From Siminovitchia fordii DSM 16014 = CIP 108821 (GTDB taxonomy: Bacteria > Bacillota > Bacilli > Bacillales > Bacillaceae_C), in NCBI RefSeq assembly GCF_000374565.1, contig NZ_KB894685.1, positions 699,256 to 763,255 of the forward strand: a stretch of 64,000 nt of DNA, written 5' to 3'. Positions 1-9,308 of this stretch are shown here, one piece after another; position 1 is the stretch's first letter, and each line of letters opens with the position of its first letter. The position numbers were made by a program, and so were the translations under genes. Under the pieces are notes generated by a model, which saw nothing but the letters and a program-made list of their open reading frames with translations, had not been told where the DNA came from and did not search any database.

Positions 1-8
1 CTATATAT

Positions 9-216
9 GGGTACCTTTAACTGCTATTAGTGACCGTTATTCGGGATTTTCCCTAAATACGGGTACCTTTTACTGCTATTAGTGACCGTTATCCGGGGTT
101 TTTCCTAAATACGGGTACCTTTTACTGACATTAGTGACCGTTATTCGGCATTTACCGTCAATACGGGTACCTTTTACTGCCATTAATGACCGCTGTCCCG
201 GATTCATCGTAAATTG
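9..216. repeat. Four-copy 52-bp tandem repeat
   Basis: Four head-to-tail copies begin at 9, 61, 113 and 165 with an exact 52-bp period. Each opens with GGGTACCTTT, then TATTAGTGACCG (ATTAATGACCG in the last copy) and a variable CGGGATTTT-like segment. Divergence rises toward the last copy. There are no unique spacers, so it is not a CRISPR. The first copy starts near the window edge, so more copies may lie to the left. Confidence 0.9.
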
Positions 217-342
217 ATAAAATAATTTCCAATTAAAAAGATAATTGCTAAAAAACCGATGTACCCTCTTGCTGTGACGGCATAGGTTTCCCATCTGATA
301 TCGTTGTTTTTTCTTAAAAAGAATTAGAGACCCAAAGGTCAT
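204..342 (-). pseudogene. Remnant of a small membrane protein
   Basis: On the minus strand a reading frame ending at 204 encodes a hydrophobic tail (RGYIGFLAIIFLIGNYFI then NLR and stop). A start-containing frame from 342 (MTFGSLILFKKK) joins it only through a one-base shift in an A-run. The stop codon lies inside the last copy of the 52-bp repeat, so the repeat abuts or replaced the gene end. The family is not recognised. It could be a decayed gene or chance; I favour decay because the hydrophobic tail is coherent. Confidence 0.3.
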
Positions 343-345
343 CAA

Positions 346-683
346 GTACCCATTGAAAGACAGACTTCGATTATATGAAAAATCCGGATGGCATGTTTCC
401 CCTCTTATTTGAGCTTCAAATTTGATTTCACTCGAAGGATAAAAATATTGATGAGTCGCAAATACTTTCTGGTAAAATTGCAGTCGCCAGTCGTCATGTT
501 CCAGTTGAATTTTAAACTTTAAAACAGGATCTCTACAAAAACAAGCAAAGCCTCAGTTCATCAATTGACCGAAAAAATGAGTGGACCGCTTTCTATCACA
601 ATTGGCTCAAGTTCATGATACCCGGCCATCCCTTAGCTGTGAACTCATACTTTTCAAAGGTATTTGATCTTTTAATCTAATAA
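346..683. other. Intergenic, nothing recognised
   Basis: No convincing reading frame, RNA structure or promoter was seen between the repeat-associated remnant and the copZ terminator. Confidence 0.5.
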
Positions 684-709
684 AATAACCCCCTGAAAAG
701 GAGGTTATT
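684..709 (-). terminator. copZ terminator
   Basis: Inverted repeat AATAACC / GGTTATT with additional C-G pairs inside. On the minus strand it is followed by a T-rich tract, just past the copZ stop codon. Confidence 0.8.
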
Positions 710-717
710 CTAACATA

Positions 718-927
718 CTATTCGCCCACATCATATCCTTGATCTTCTACGGCTTCTTTCATTTTCCGCGTATCCGTTTTGGATGGATCAAACAAAACCT
801 TTACGTTTCCCTGAGCCAGGTCCGCCTCTGCTTTTTTAATACCTGTAAGGGCTGTTAATGCTTTTTCGACAGATTGTTTACAATGTCCGCAAGTCATACC
901 CTCCACTTTTAAAACTGTTTCTTGCAT
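718..927 (-). CDS. copZ: Copper chaperone CopZ
   Basis: A 69-residue heavy-metal-associated (HMA, ferredoxin-like fold) protein with the metal-binding motif MTCGHC; the ligands are C13 and C16. CopZ binds cytosolic Cu(I) and passes it to the CopA export ATPase. It is the second gene of a copA-copZ unit on the minus strand, 21 bp after copA, and is followed by a strong hairpin terminator. The start is supported by GGAGG ahead of the ATG. Length and motif match the family closely. Confidence 0.95.
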   Translation of the reverse strand: MQETVLKVEGMTCGHCKQSVEKALTALTGIKKAEADLAQGNVKVLFDPSKTDTRKMKEAVEDQGYDVGE

Positions 928-948
928 ATTAATCTCCTCCTAATCGAT

Positions 949-3339
949 CTATAATTTAACTCTTTTTAATCGCAATGAATTAGTGACAACCGATACCGAG
1001 CTGAAGGCCATGGCAGCACCAGCAACCCAAGGAGCCAGTAGCCCAGCGGCCGCAATCGGAATTCCAGCTGCATTATAAGCAAGCGCCCAGAAAAAGTTTT
1101 GATGGATATTTCTCATAACTGCATGGCTCAGTCGAAAAGCCTTCGGAATGAGCTGCAAATCTCCTCCGAGGATGGTCACATCGGCAGCTTCAATGGCGAC
1201 GTCTGTCCCAGTTCCAATGGCAATCCCTACATCAGAGAGTGCAAGGGCTGGCGCATCATTGATTCCATCTCCCACCATCGCTACCACTTTACCCGCGGCT
1301 TTCAACTCTTTTACTTTTTCAGCTTTATTCTCAGGCAACACTTCAGCAAACACCTGATCAATTCCAACTTGATGAGCAATCGCCTTTGCAGTTCTTTCAT
1401 TATCTCCTGTCAGCATAAGGACTTCAATGCCTTCTTCCTTCAAACGGGTGACAGCCTCTTTCGCATGGTTTTTAACGGTATCCGCAACCGCCACTATTCC
1501 TGACAACCTTCCATCCACGGCAATAAACATGACTGTTTTTCCTTGGCTTTCAAGTTCTTCAGTCTTTATGACTTTTTCTTGGTATAAAACAAGATTGGCG
1601 CTCATCAGCTTTCTCGTTCCGATCAATATATGGTGACCATCAATTACGGCTTTGACCCCGTGCCCTGAAATTGCCTGAAAATCGGTCACCTGCTTCATTT
1701 CGACGCCACGCTCTTGTCCATATCTGACAACCGCATCTGCCAACGGGTGCTCAGAAGCATTCTCAACCGAAACAAGATAAGAAAGAGCCTCTTCACCATC
1801 CAGGTCAATATCCGTAACGGAAGGTTTCCCCACTGTAATTGTTCCCGTCTTATCCAAAATGACTGCATTCACTTTATGGGCCATTTCCAGGTACTCCCCA
1901 CCTTTAAACAAGATGCCAGTTTCCGCGCCCTTCCCTGAGCCTACCATGATGGAAGTTGGGGTAGCCAGCCCAAGGGCACACGGACAGGCGATGACAAGAA
2001 CAGTGATCGCTGATTCCAGTGCTTTAGCAACATTTCCGGGATCGGCAATTAAGAACCATATTAAAAAGGTAATAATGGCTATACCTACAACAATCGGCAC
2101 AAATATCCCGGAAATTTTGTCTGCGATCCTCTGGATAGGAGCCTTGCTTCCCTGTGCCGCCTCAACGATTTTAATAATCCCGGCGAGGGCCGTATCTTTC
2201 CCTACTTTCGTTGCTCTTACCCGGATCATTCCATGCTTATTGATCGTTGCGCCGATAACCTGTTGACCAGGCCGTTTTTCTACCGGTATTGACTCGCCGG
2301 TAATCATCGATTCATCTATTGCCGTTTCACCAAAGATCAATTCGCCGTCTACAGGAATTTTTTCACCTGGCCGGACAACGATAATGTCTCCTGCTTTCAC
2401 CTCTTCTACCGGTATTTGCTGTTCTTTTTCTTCACTCAGAACACTTGCATTTTTTGCCTGCAGACTTACTAACTGGGACAAGGCTTCAGTTGTTTTGCCT
2501 TTTGCCCGAGTTTCAAAAAGTTTGCCTAGGAGAATCAGCGTAATCAATACCGCACTTGTTTCGAAGTACAGATGCGGTTCGTATCCAGGATGGATCCATG
2601 AACGGATTCCTTCCAGAATACTGTAAAAGAAAGCAGCTGATGTACCGAGCGCTACAAGAACATCCATATTCGCACTCTTATTTTTTAATGATTTATAAGC
2701 ACCCTTGTAAAATTGTCCTCCGAAATAAAATTGGACCGGTGCTGCCAAAAGAAACTGAAGCCAGGAATTCATTAAAATAGCAGGAACCGGAAAAGCCAAT
2801 TTGTCAGGCAAATGTCCCAGCATTGTATAAAGCAATGGCAAGGAAAAGAAAGCAGAAAGGATAAATTTCTTTTTTTGTTTTTTATATTCCTTCGACTTGA
2901 TATCATCTTTATCCGACTTTGTCGTCTTCACTTTGGCATCGTATCCGAGTGCTTGGATTTTTCCTATGACATCCGAAGCGGACACTCCCTGCTCAAGCTC
3001 CACGGCTGCCATCTCAGCCGCAAGATTGACTGTTGCCGATTGGATACCTTCCATTTTATTAAGGACCTTTTCAATTCTTACGGAACAGGCCGAACACGTC
3101 ATTCCGTATATATCTAAATCAATTTGTTCGGCTTTTACACCGTAACCAAGATCTTCTATTTTTTTCGTAATGTCTCGAGATGAAATTTGCTCATTGGTAA
3201 TCGTAACAGATGCCCGTTCTAAAGCAAGATTGACATTCGCTTCAACTCCCGGCATCTTGTTCAATACCTTTTCAATCCGGTTCGAACAGGCAGCACACGT
3301 CATGCCTTCTATTGGTATATCCATTTTTCTGTTGGGCAC
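949..3339 (-). CDS. copA: Copper-exporting P1B-type ATPase CopA
   Basis: A 796-residue copper efflux ATPase. Two N-terminal HMA domains carry CxxC motifs (C15/C18 and C82/C85). Membrane segments follow, then the actuator TGES motif near 347-350, the metal-selective CPC motif at 452-454, the phosphorylation site DKTGT with D496, the SEHP motif and GDGINDAP in the nucleotide domain. All catalytic motifs are intact. The start is GTG at 3339, because GGGAGG lies about 8 bases upstream; the first in-frame ATG, five codons later, is too far from it. copZ follows directly. The cognate copper sensor CsoR is not in this window: the CsoR-fold gene near 50.7 kb looks like a persulfide sensor instead. 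Confidence 0.96.
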   Translation of the reverse strand: MPNRKMDIPIEGMTCAACSNRIEKVLNKMPGVEANVNLALERASVTITNEQISSRDITKKIEDLGYGVKAEQIDLDIYGMTCSACSVRIEKVLNKMEGIQSATVNLAAEMAAVELEQGVSASDVIGKIQALGYDAKVKTTKSDKDDIKSKEYKKQKKKFILSAFFSLPLLYTMLGHLPDKLAFPVPAILMNSWLQFLLAAPVQFYFGGQFYKGAYKSLKNKSANMDVLVALGTSAAFFYSILEGIRSWIHPGYEPHLYFETSAVLITLILLGKLFETRAKGKTTEALSQLVSLQAKNASVLSEEKEQQIPVEEVKAGDIIVVRPGEKIPVDGELIFGETAIDESMITGESIPVEKRPGQQVIGATINKHGMIRVRATKVGKDTALAGIIKIVEAAQGSKAPIQRIADKISGIFVPIVVGIAIITFLIWFLIADPGNVAKALESAITVLVIACPCALGLATPTSIMVGSGKGAETGILFKGGEYLEMAHKVNAVILDKTGTITVGKPSVTDIDLDGEEALSYLVSVENASEHPLADAVVRYGQERGVEMKQVTDFQAISGHGVKAVIDGHHILIGTRKLMSANLVLYQEKVIKTEELESQGKTVMFIAVDGRLSGIVAVADTVKNHAKEAVTRLKEEGIEVLMLTGDNERTAKAIAHQVGIDQVFAEVLPENKAEKVKELKAAGKVVAMVGDGINDAPALALSDVGIAIGTGTDVAIEAADVTILGGDLQLIPKAFRLSHAVMRNIHQNFFWALAYNAAGIPIAAAGLLAPWVAGAAMAFSSVSVVTNSLRLKRVKL

Positions 3340-3391
3340 CTTAAAGTCCTCCCTCCCTTACAGAATTGAGTTCAGATCATGTCTTTATCGA

Positions 3392-3411
3392 TCAATTGAT
3401 TGATTCAATTG
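3392..3411 (-). promoter_or_regulatory. Inverted repeat upstream of copA
   Basis: AATTGA (3394-3399) and TCAATT (3405-3410) flank a 5-base spacer, about 55 bp upstream of the copA start. It does not look like the GC-rich CsoR operator, so its role is open; it could be chance in AT-rich DNA. Confidence 0.25.
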
Positions 3412-4065
3412 TATCATCGCCTTATCCTGATTTAATAGAATCGGCAATCAAGTGATGCGTTTGTTCCTCAAGAAGCACTAAGCTGACCTATTCCAAAGAG
3501 CGGCTGGCAGTCAATTAAATAGTGTATCTACACCGTTTCTAGCTTCCTCCACCATTTTATCGAAACCCGCGTATCTGACCTAATTTCTATGTACTTGCCG
3601 GATGTATTCGCTTATAAGCTCCAACAGTTTCATGTCTTTCATTTACTATACCAATAAATCAAGTTTTTTCCCTTAATTTCTTCGATAATTTGTCTCAAAT
3701 GTACGTAATGAATCTAAAAAAGCCAGTGCTGATCCTGCGGCAAAAGTGACTGAAAATGTGTCCTAGTATTGATATTCTGTTTGTTCACCTTAGCTAGACA
3801 ACTTTGGTGCGTAATGTGCAAATAACGGCAAACAGCGTCAGTTACAGTACTTCATTTTTGATGGAGAGGTACGAATTGGGGATGGAAAAAGTGTAAGCTA
3901 ATAGGATTAGTACCTGTGGTAACTGAAGCAATCAGATCGTAAGATTCTGCTTCCGGTTCCACCTTTCCCATTCCAGCCGTTGCCAATGTTGGGTTTGGGG
4001 ATGTTAAGGAAACGCAGCAGTTGGCGTTTATTCATCATGAAAAACTCCATGCAGGCACATAGAGA
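3412..4065. other. Intergenic, no gene supported
   Basis: About 650 bp between copA and the next gene. Short frames on both strands lack ribosome binding sites and protein-like composition. No structured RNA was recognised. Confidence 0.5.
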
Positions 4066-4112
4066 AAAAATAGGCCAGGTGCTTGAAAAATCATGCACCC
4101 AGCCTATTTTTA
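4066..4112 (-). terminator. Terminator of the 114-residue gene
   Basis: An imperfect long hairpin, ATAGGCCAGGTGC against GCACCCAGCCTAT, flanked by A- and T-tracts so it could work in both directions. It touches the stop codon of the minus-strand gene that starts at 4454. Confidence 0.7.
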
Positions 4113-4454
4113 TGAATGAAAACCGATCAATTTGGCTTCTTTCCCGGCTCCAAGCATTTCATCAGCAGGGAAAACGATGACAGAGTCAATATAATCCCAT
4201 TTGATTAATATATGTGTAGGGCAGCTCTCTGTAAACTGTTCAGAGGCAGGAATATCACTCCCGTCATCTTCCTTTATTTTCGTCCTTTCATAACAGGGAT
4301 TTTCAACCCAGATTCCCATTGATTCCGTATAAATCAATTTTGCTATACACCACTTGTCCGGATGATAAATTCCTGTTACAGCCCCTGATAGGGATTCAGG
4401 TAAGTTTTTAAACTTGATTTGAACCTTTTGATTTACATAACTGTCTAAAAACAT
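4110..4454 (-). CDS. Conserved hypothetical protein, 114 aa
   Basis: I do not recognise this protein. It is hydrophilic and soluble, with no signal peptide or membrane segment. The beginning reads as a small beta-rich domain (VQIKFKNLPESLSGAVTGI). Cysteines occur in the middle but form no clear metal-binding pattern. A GGAGGAGGG site precedes the ATG and a hairpin follows the stop, so it is a self-contained single-gene unit. The neighbours, copA and spoVR, give no functional hint. Confidence 0.75.
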   Translation of the reverse strand: MFLDSYVNQKVQIKFKNLPESLSGAVTGIYHPDKWCIAKLIYTESMGIWVENPCYERTKIKEDDGSDIPASEQFTESCPTHILIKWDYIDSVIVFPADEMLGAGKEAKLIGFHS

Positions 4455-4534
4455 GATATAAGTCCCTCCTCCTAATAGTCTGGCGGGAATTCCTTATACC
4501 GTAATAATTCCTCAATTATCACTTCTTAAACACA

Positions 4535-4563
4535 AAAAACACACCTGTAATGGTGTGCTTTTA
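4535..4563 (-). terminator. spoVR terminator
   Basis: GCACACC / GGTGTGT stem with flanking A/T tracts, downstream of the spoVR stop. Confidence 0.8.
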
Positions 4564-4619
4564 CAACCTTATGTTCGGGTTGACCTTATTCGAAGTTGTT
4601 CCAACGTAAGTTTATCACT

Positions 4620-6029
4620 TTATAAAAATTTCCTTTGAATGTTCTTCCCATCATAGCTGAAAATCATTGGGCGGTTCTCCACAACACTCTCTAAATGAAT
4701 TGACCTCCCCCAAAGCTGGTAAATGTACGGCAGCACTTTCTCCAAATATTTTAAATCCAATTCAACCCCTTCATAGGAATGCTTAATGTATAATTCCCCA
4801 TTTTTCATATAATCCCCATCATTGACGGTCAAATATGGAAAGCCGCCGTTGACCCTCATATTGACAAGCTGGTCCCTTACTTCTTTCCAGTCCTTATCGA
4901 CAATTTTATAATCCCGGCCCTGTTTCTGAAACAGATACATGTCTTCCCTTGTAACAAGGTCTTTTGTTAAATAATTTCGTAGAAAAGAGATGTCTGAATC
5001 AAGCTCTCTTACTTCGAACATTTTCTCTCTCCCTGAGCCCGGTTCGACTCCCTGCTTTTTCAACTCCTCATCCGGATTATCCCAGCGTTCTTCGATATCT
5101 TCGAATATTTTCAAACCCAAGTAATAAGGGTTAATGCTTGTTTTTGACGGTTGAATGACTCCAGCATTCAGTTTGGCGAATTCAATCGCTTCATCGCTGG
5201 ATAAATCCATTTCCCTGATAATTCTTTGATGCCAATAGGAGGCCCAGCCCTCATTCATGATTTTCGTTTCAAGCTGCGGCCAAAAGTAAAGCATTTCCTC
5301 CCGTACCATTGTCATAATATCCCGCTGCCAATCGGAAAGCTCCCTGCTGTACTGTTCGATAAAAAGCAGCAGGTCTTTTTCAGGCTGTGGCGGAAACTTT
5401 TTCTTACGCTTTTTCCTTTCTTTCTTTGGCTGCTGTTCATCCAGATCCCAGAGATCGTCAAATTCCGATACTGATTTTCCTTCCTCTTCCTCCCATTCTT
5501 CCTCATCCTCTTTCCAATCAAGTGAGGGTCGGAGCAATGAAGGGTCAATATGTTCTTCTATCGAAAGGACGGCGTCCAAGAACTCCTCGACTTCCCGCCT
5601 TCCGTATTCAATTTCGTATTGCCTGATTCTCTCCGCTGTTGCAGCCATACTTTCAACCATATCCCGTTTCGTATTTCTAAAGCGTACATTATTTTTGAAG
5701 AAATCGCAGTGGGCAAGTACATGGGCTACAATCAACTTATTTTGAATAAGTGAGTTCGAATCAAGAAGGAAAGCATAACAAGGATCTGAATTGATAACAA
5801 GTTCATATATCTTGCTTAACCCGAAGTCATAATGCAGCTTCATTTTAAAAAATTGTTTTCCAAAGCTCCAGTGGGAAAAACGAGTCGGCATTCCGTAAGC
5901 TCCAAATGTATAAATGATATCTGCAGGGCAAATTTCATAACGCATAGGATAAAAATCAAGGCCGAACCCGCTGGCAATTTCTGTAATTTCATTTATGGCA
6001 TATTCCAATGCTTTCGCATCCGCACTCAT
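4620..6029 (-). CDS. spoVR: SpoVR family sporulation protein
   Basis: A 469-residue SpoVR protein. In B. subtilis SpoVR is made in the mother cell under sigma-E and is needed for normal spore cortex formation. The opening [19 protein letters not shown] and the downstream [12 protein letters not shown] and [13 protein letters not shown] segments are typical of the family. A charged Glu/Lys-rich linker lies at about 200-235. I place the start at 6029 ([10 protein letters not shown]) because GGAGGGG lies 7-8 bases upstream; a longer frame to 6080 would run through the promoter. prkA and yhbH, its usual functional partners, are about 17 kb away in the same orientation. Confidence 0.93.
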   Translation of the reverse strand: MSADAKALEYAINEITEIASGFGLDFYPMRYEICPADIIYTFGAYGMPTRFSHWSFGKQFFKMKLHYDFGLSKIYELVINSDPCYAFLLDSNSLIQNKLIVAHVLAHCDFFKNNVRFRNTKRDMVESMAATAERIRQYEIEYGRREVEEFLDAVLSIEEHIDPSLLRPSLDWKEDEEEWEEEEGKSVSEFDDLWDLDEQQPKKERKKRKKKFPPQPEKDLLLFIEQYSRELSDWQRDIMTMVREEMLYFWPQLETKIMNEGWASYWHQRIIREMDLSSDEAIEFAKLNAGVIQPSKTSINPYYLGLKIFEDIEERWDNPDEELKKQGVEPGSGREKMFEVRELDSDISFLRNYLTKDLVTREDMYLFQKQGRDYKIVDKDWKEVRDQLVNMRVNGGFPYLTVNDGDYMKNGELYIKHSYEGVELDLKYLEKVLPYIYQLWGRSIHLESVVENRPMIFSYDGKNIQRKFL

Positions 6030-6053
6030 TGGGAATTCCCCTCCTTTATCCAC

Positions 6054-6082
6054 AATGTATGAATAAAAAAGGGCAATCATGA
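6054..6082 (-). promoter_or_regulatory. Sigma-E-like promoter of spoVR
   Basis: On the minus strand, TCATGATT (6075-6082) and CATACATT (6054-6061) are separated by 13 bases. The -10 element matches the sigma-E consensus CATACANT well; the -35 is a weaker match. The predicted start gives a leader of roughly 20 bases. Confidence 0.55.
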
Positions 6083-6235
6083 AGGAGTAAAATCTTTTTA
6101 TTTTCCCTCAGCAGCCAGTTTATATACGTATCATCAATTGACATGTCACAGCTATCCCAATGTCAACATTTACACCAAAGGCATGGATCAATTCAGTCAA
6201 TAATAAAAGTAACTCCTAAAAAGGAGGGAGTTCAT

Positions 6236-6487
6236 TTGCTGGATTATGACCGTGCGCTATATTATACACACAGATCTGAATGGGATAATTTAATCGTCCT
6301 GATGGTCAGAACAAAAGACGATATGCTGTCAAAGAGAATTGAACGCTTTTTGCACGCATATTATTTTTCCAGAGATTATTCACTTATTGAACGCCAGCTA
6401 TTCTCGCTGCTCCGCTTTTTGGAGCATGCTGCGACAACTACAGACAATAGGGACATTTTTGAGCAATCCCCCCTAATCCCCATATAA
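6236..6487 (+). CDS. YhdB-like small protein, 83 aa
   Basis: A small soluble protein starting at TTG 6236, chosen because AAGGAGGGAG ends 5 bases upstream. An in-frame upstream extension to 6143 would run through that site and is not protein-like. The sequence DYDRALYYTHRSEWDNLIV followed by a helical, basic middle (KRIERFLHAYYF) resembles B. subtilis YhdB, encoded near spoVR there; this name is from memory. It is divergent from spoVR and has its own terminator. Function is unknown. Confidence 0.75.
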   Translation: MLDYDRALYYTHRSEWDNLIVLMVRTKDDMLSKRIERFLHAYYFSRDYSLIERQLFSLLRFLEHAATTTDNRDIFEQSPLIPI

Positions 6488-6492
6488 ATATT

Positions 6493-6527
6493 AATGGCTG
6501 TCGGAAATCCGGCAGCCATTTATTTAT
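6493..6527 (+). terminator. Terminator after the YhdB-like gene
   Basis: AATGGCTGTCGG / CCGGCAGCCATT hairpin followed by TTATTTAT. Confidence 0.8.
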
Positions 6528-6633
6528 CTAAAGTTTAACAATCCTGTTACAAGCTGCTCATATTTTTTACATTCATAAGAGATTAATACTATAATCAAGA
6601 TAAATTCTTATTGAAAAAAACTAAAGGCAGTTG

Positions 6634-7083
6634 ATGCAAATGAAGTCAAAATCAGAAAAAAATCAGGAAAATATGCTTTTTTTGGCATGGGCGGTCTCCG
6701 TTATTGCGACACTGGGGAGTTTATATTTTTCCGAAATAAAGCAATTTGAACCTTGTGAGCTTTGTTGGTACCAAAGGATTTTAATGTACCCTTTAACCAT
6801 CCTCCTTGGGATTGCTTCGGTTAAAAAACATTACGGCATCGCCTTATATTCGGCTGTCTTTTCCGGAGTTGGACTTTGCCTTTCCCTTTATCACTATTTA
6901 ATCCAGAAGGTACCTTTTTTCACTTCCGGAGCTCCGGCGTGCGGCCGTGTTCCATGCACAGGACAATACATAAACTGGTTTGGCTTTATCACAATTCCTT
7001 TTCTTGCCCTTATTGCTTTTATCCTGATTTTCACTATCAGTTTGCTGTTGTTGAGAATGAACAAGGGAGTGGACCATAAATGA
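6634..7083 (+). CDS. bdbC: Thiol-disulfide oxidoreductase, BdbC/DsbB family
   Basis: A roughly 149-residue membrane protein with four predicted transmembrane helices. It has the two cysteine pairs of the DsbB/BdbC family: CELC in the first extracytoplasmic loop and CGRVPC in the second. The family reoxidises a partner thiol oxidase with quinone during disulfide formation in secreted proteins. The start at ATG 6634 fits AAAGG 7 bases upstream; TTG 6631 and ATG 6640 are alternatives. Its stop overlaps the next start (ATGA), so it is translationally coupled to the thioredoxin-like gene, which is the likely redox partner. Confidence 0.92.
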   Translation: MQMKSKSEKNQENMLFLAWAVSVIATLGSLYFSEIKQFEPCELCWYQRILMYPLTILLGIASVKKHYGIALYSAVFSGVGLCLSLYHYLIQKVPFFTSGAPACGRVPCTGQYINWFGFITIPFLALIAFILIFTISLLLLRMNKGVDHK

Positions 7084-7547
7084 AAAAGTTAATAATTTTT
7101 TTAATTGTCATCATTGCTTTATTTGCTGCCATCGGAGGATTGACCAAATGGCAACAGGCGAAAAAATCTGAAGGGAATGTTTATCAGAAGGAGGACCTCA
7201 AGTCCTCAACCGTAGCCTTGCTGGACGATCCTTTATATCAGAACATCATTCTGCCTGACGAGTTGAAAAAAAAGCTGAAAGACAAGGAAGATGTAACAGT
7301 TTATTTCTTCAGCCCTGAATGCTCGCACTGTATGAATACAACTCCGAGATTAATTCCTGCTGCGGAAAAGACGGACGTAAATGTTTACAAATTCAATCTT
7401 CTTGAGTTCGAGGATGGATGGAATCAGTACAGGGTCAAATACACCCCTACCCTGATGCATTTCAAGGATGGAGAAGAAGATGCAAGGCTCGTAGGTGAAC
7501 ATTCTCAGGAGGAAATAGAAGCTTGGTTAAAGGAGAACGTGAAATAG
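7080..7547 (+). CDS. Membrane-anchored thioredoxin-like protein
   Basis: A 155-residue protein with an N-terminal hydrophobic anchor (about residues 3-20), a short linker and a thioredoxin-fold domain with active site CSHC in FSPECSHCMN and a cis-proline region YTPTLMHF. It should sit outside the membrane and exchange disulfides with secreted proteins, with the preceding BdbC-like protein as its oxidant. The genes overlap by 4 bases. The sequence is closer to the thioredoxin-like partner type than to the longer DsbA-fold BdbD. Confidence 0.88.
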   Translation: MKKLIIFLIVIIALFAAIGGLTKWQQAKKSEGNVYQKEDLKSSTVALLDDPLYQNIILPDELKKKLKDKEDVTVYFFSPECSHCMNTTPRLIPAAEKTDVNVYKFNLLEFEDGWNQYRVKYTPTLMHFKDGEEDARLVGEHSQEEIEAWLKENVK

Positions 7548-7572
7548 GATCGGCTTTTTAGCCGATCCTTTT
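7547..7572 (+). terminator. Terminator of the disulfide operon
   Basis: GGATCGGC / GCCGATCC hairpin with a TTTT loop and a TTTTG tail, starting within the stop codon. Confidence 0.9.
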
Positions 7573-7771
7573 GTCAAATAGTACAGATTAGATATGTGGT
7601 ATGTCCGGATTAAAAGCCATAAGCACATGACTCGTTTGAAGCATGCCGCAGGATGAATGTGCTTGTGCAGCATGCTTCTGGGATCACATAGCAAAAGCTC
7701 CAAAGAATACCCACGGATGTTTACATGATTTGTGATTAAAAATAAGCTGCAAAACTGCCACCTATATTTCC

Positions 7772-8176
7772 TTATATCAAATATTCATTGGCGGCCCTGG
7801 AAAACATCCCAAATGCCATATCATGTCTATGAAGTGAAGAAAATTGACAATATGTAAAGGGAAAAGAAATATGATAACGTTCCAAAATCCATTTGTTTTG
7901 AGTGAAAATTCTTTGATACTCGGGATGATTAACAGGAAGGGAATCCAACTCAAGTAAAGAAATCAGTACCTGGAGTGAAGCTATGATATGAAATGCATCA
8001 CTTGCCGTTTCCAGCCATTCTTCCTCTTCCTCAGGAGTTTTCAAAACCTCCCAGCGAATGAAATCCTTTATTTCCCCTTCTTCAAAGTATAAAGGAAATA
8101 CGGAATGATAAAGATGGTCAATCAAATCGCTGATCATCTTTTTCTGTTCCAAGCTTGCCGCAAAAACCACTCTCAT
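7772..8176 (-). CDS. Hypothetical protein, YhcU/DUF5365-like
   Basis: A 134-residue soluble, helical, acidic protein starting MRVVFAASLEQKKMISDLI. Size and sequence recall the uncharacterised B. subtilis YhcU (DUF5365) family, named from memory and unverified. No catalytic motif, signal peptide or membrane segment is visible. It stands alone: 136 bp separates it from the aldo/keto reductase upstream, and about 220 bp of featureless DNA lies downstream. Confidence 0.75.
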   Translation of the reverse strand: MRVVFAASLEQKKMISDLIDHLYHSVFPLYFEEGEIKDFIRWEVLKTPEEEEEWLETASDAFHIIASLQVLISLLELDSLPVNHPEYQRIFTQNKWILERYHISFPFTYCQFSSLHRHDMAFGMFSRAANEYLI

Positions 8177-8282
8177 TACCTGACCCTGCCTTTAGTATTC
8201 ATAATGGTCTTTTAAGGATAACATACGTTGAATTTCTCTATTCATGGGAATGGTAGGAAATTAAATGGAGTTTTTTTCAAAT

Positions 8283-8307
8283 AAAAAAAGGAGGCCTCTT
8301 TGCCCCC
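8283..8307 (-). terminator. Terminator of the aldo/keto reductase gene
   Basis: On the minus strand GGGGGC pairs with GCCTCC (one G-U) and is followed by a run of T. Confidence 0.7.
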
Positions 8308-8311
8308 ACTC

Positions 8312-9145
8312 TTATTTAAAACCAAAGTTATCCGGATCAGGACCGAATCTCTCATTCATGTTCAATGCGTTAATTTCATTCATTTCACTCATTGTTAATT
8401 CAAATTCAAATAAATCAGCATTTTCTCGGATTCTTTCTTCGCGTACTGATTTCGGAATAATGATGTGGCCGTTTTGTAAATGCCAGCGCAATATGATTTG
8501 AGCCGTAGTTTTTCCATGTTTGTCCGCAAGATGTTTCAATGTCGGCTCTTCCAGAAGACGGCCTCGCGCAATCGGTGACCATGCTTCAACAGCTATGTCA
8601 TGCTGCTCGCAATACTCACGCAATGGTTCCTGTGTTAAGCGTGGATGCAGTTCCACCTGATTGACAACGGGCTTTTCATTGCTGTTGGCCGCCAGGTCTT
8701 CCAGATGGTGGATTTGGAAGTTGCATACTCCGATGGCCTTTACCACTTTTTCATCATAAAGCCTTTCAAGTGCACGCCAAGTATCCTTGTACTTGTCTTT
8801 TACAGCCCAATGGATAAGATAAAGGTCTAGATATTCCATATCCAATTTTTCCATGCTTTGTTCAAATGCTGTTAGTGTCGAATCATACCCCTGGTCAGTA
8901 TTCCAAACTTTTGTTGTAATAAAAAGTTCCTCCCTCGGAACTCCGGACTCCTTGATCGCTTTTCCGACAGTCTGTTCATTTCCATAAATATGAGCTGTAT
9001 CAATGGACCTGTAACCGTGCTCAATTGCATATTTTATCGCAGCCGCAGCTTCATCTTCCTCTTTCATCAGATAAACCCCGAGTCCTATGTACGGCATTTC
9101 CGTCCCGTTATGCAATTTTTTTACATCCTGCAAATTTTTGATCAT
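8312..9145 (-). CDS. Aldo/keto reductase, glyoxal reductase-like
   Basis: A 277-residue TIM-barrel NADPH-dependent reductase. Family signatures are visible in order: GLGVYLM, GYRSIDTAHIYGNE with the catalytic Asp and Tyr, TTKVWNTDQGYDSTL with the catalytic Lys, LDLYLIHW with the active-site His, and IIPKSVREERIREN for cofactor phosphate binding. It is close to B. subtilis YvgN/YtbE, which reduce methylglyoxal and other aldehydes. GAGGAGGG precedes the ATG. It is monocistronic with its own terminator. The precise substrate cannot be read from sequence. Confidence 0.92.
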   Translation of the reverse strand: MIKNLQDVKKLHNGTEMPYIGLGVYLMKEEDEAAAAIKYAIEHGYRSIDTAHIYGNEQTVGKAIKESGVPREELFITTKVWNTDQGYDSTLTAFEQSMEKLDMEYLDLYLIHWAVKDKYKDTWRALERLYDEKVVKAIGVCNFQIHHLEDLAANSNEKPVVNQVELHPRLTQEPLREYCEQHDIAVEAWSPIARGRLLEEPTLKHLADKHGKTTAQIILRWHLQNGHIIIPKSVREERIRENADLFEFELTMSEMNEINALNMNERFGPDPDNFGFK

Positions 9146-9308
9146 ACACAGTCCCTCCTCTATTTTCTCTCATTGTATCCGTTATCGGGCATGAAGACGA
9201 ATAATTTGTTCACAATATTTATTCGACAGAAACTTTTAACTTTCTTCAATATGAGCTAAAATAAAATCGTTTGGTATAATAACCTTGGAAAAGGGTGGGA
9301 ATTTAAAA

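Noticed and set aside
9..216. Possible CRISPR array
   Set aside because: The copies are contiguous 52-bp units with no unique spacers and growing divergence, and no cas gene is present.
3907..4180. Short frames on both strands upstream of the 114-residue gene
   Set aside because: No ribosome sites, and both cross the terminator hairpin.
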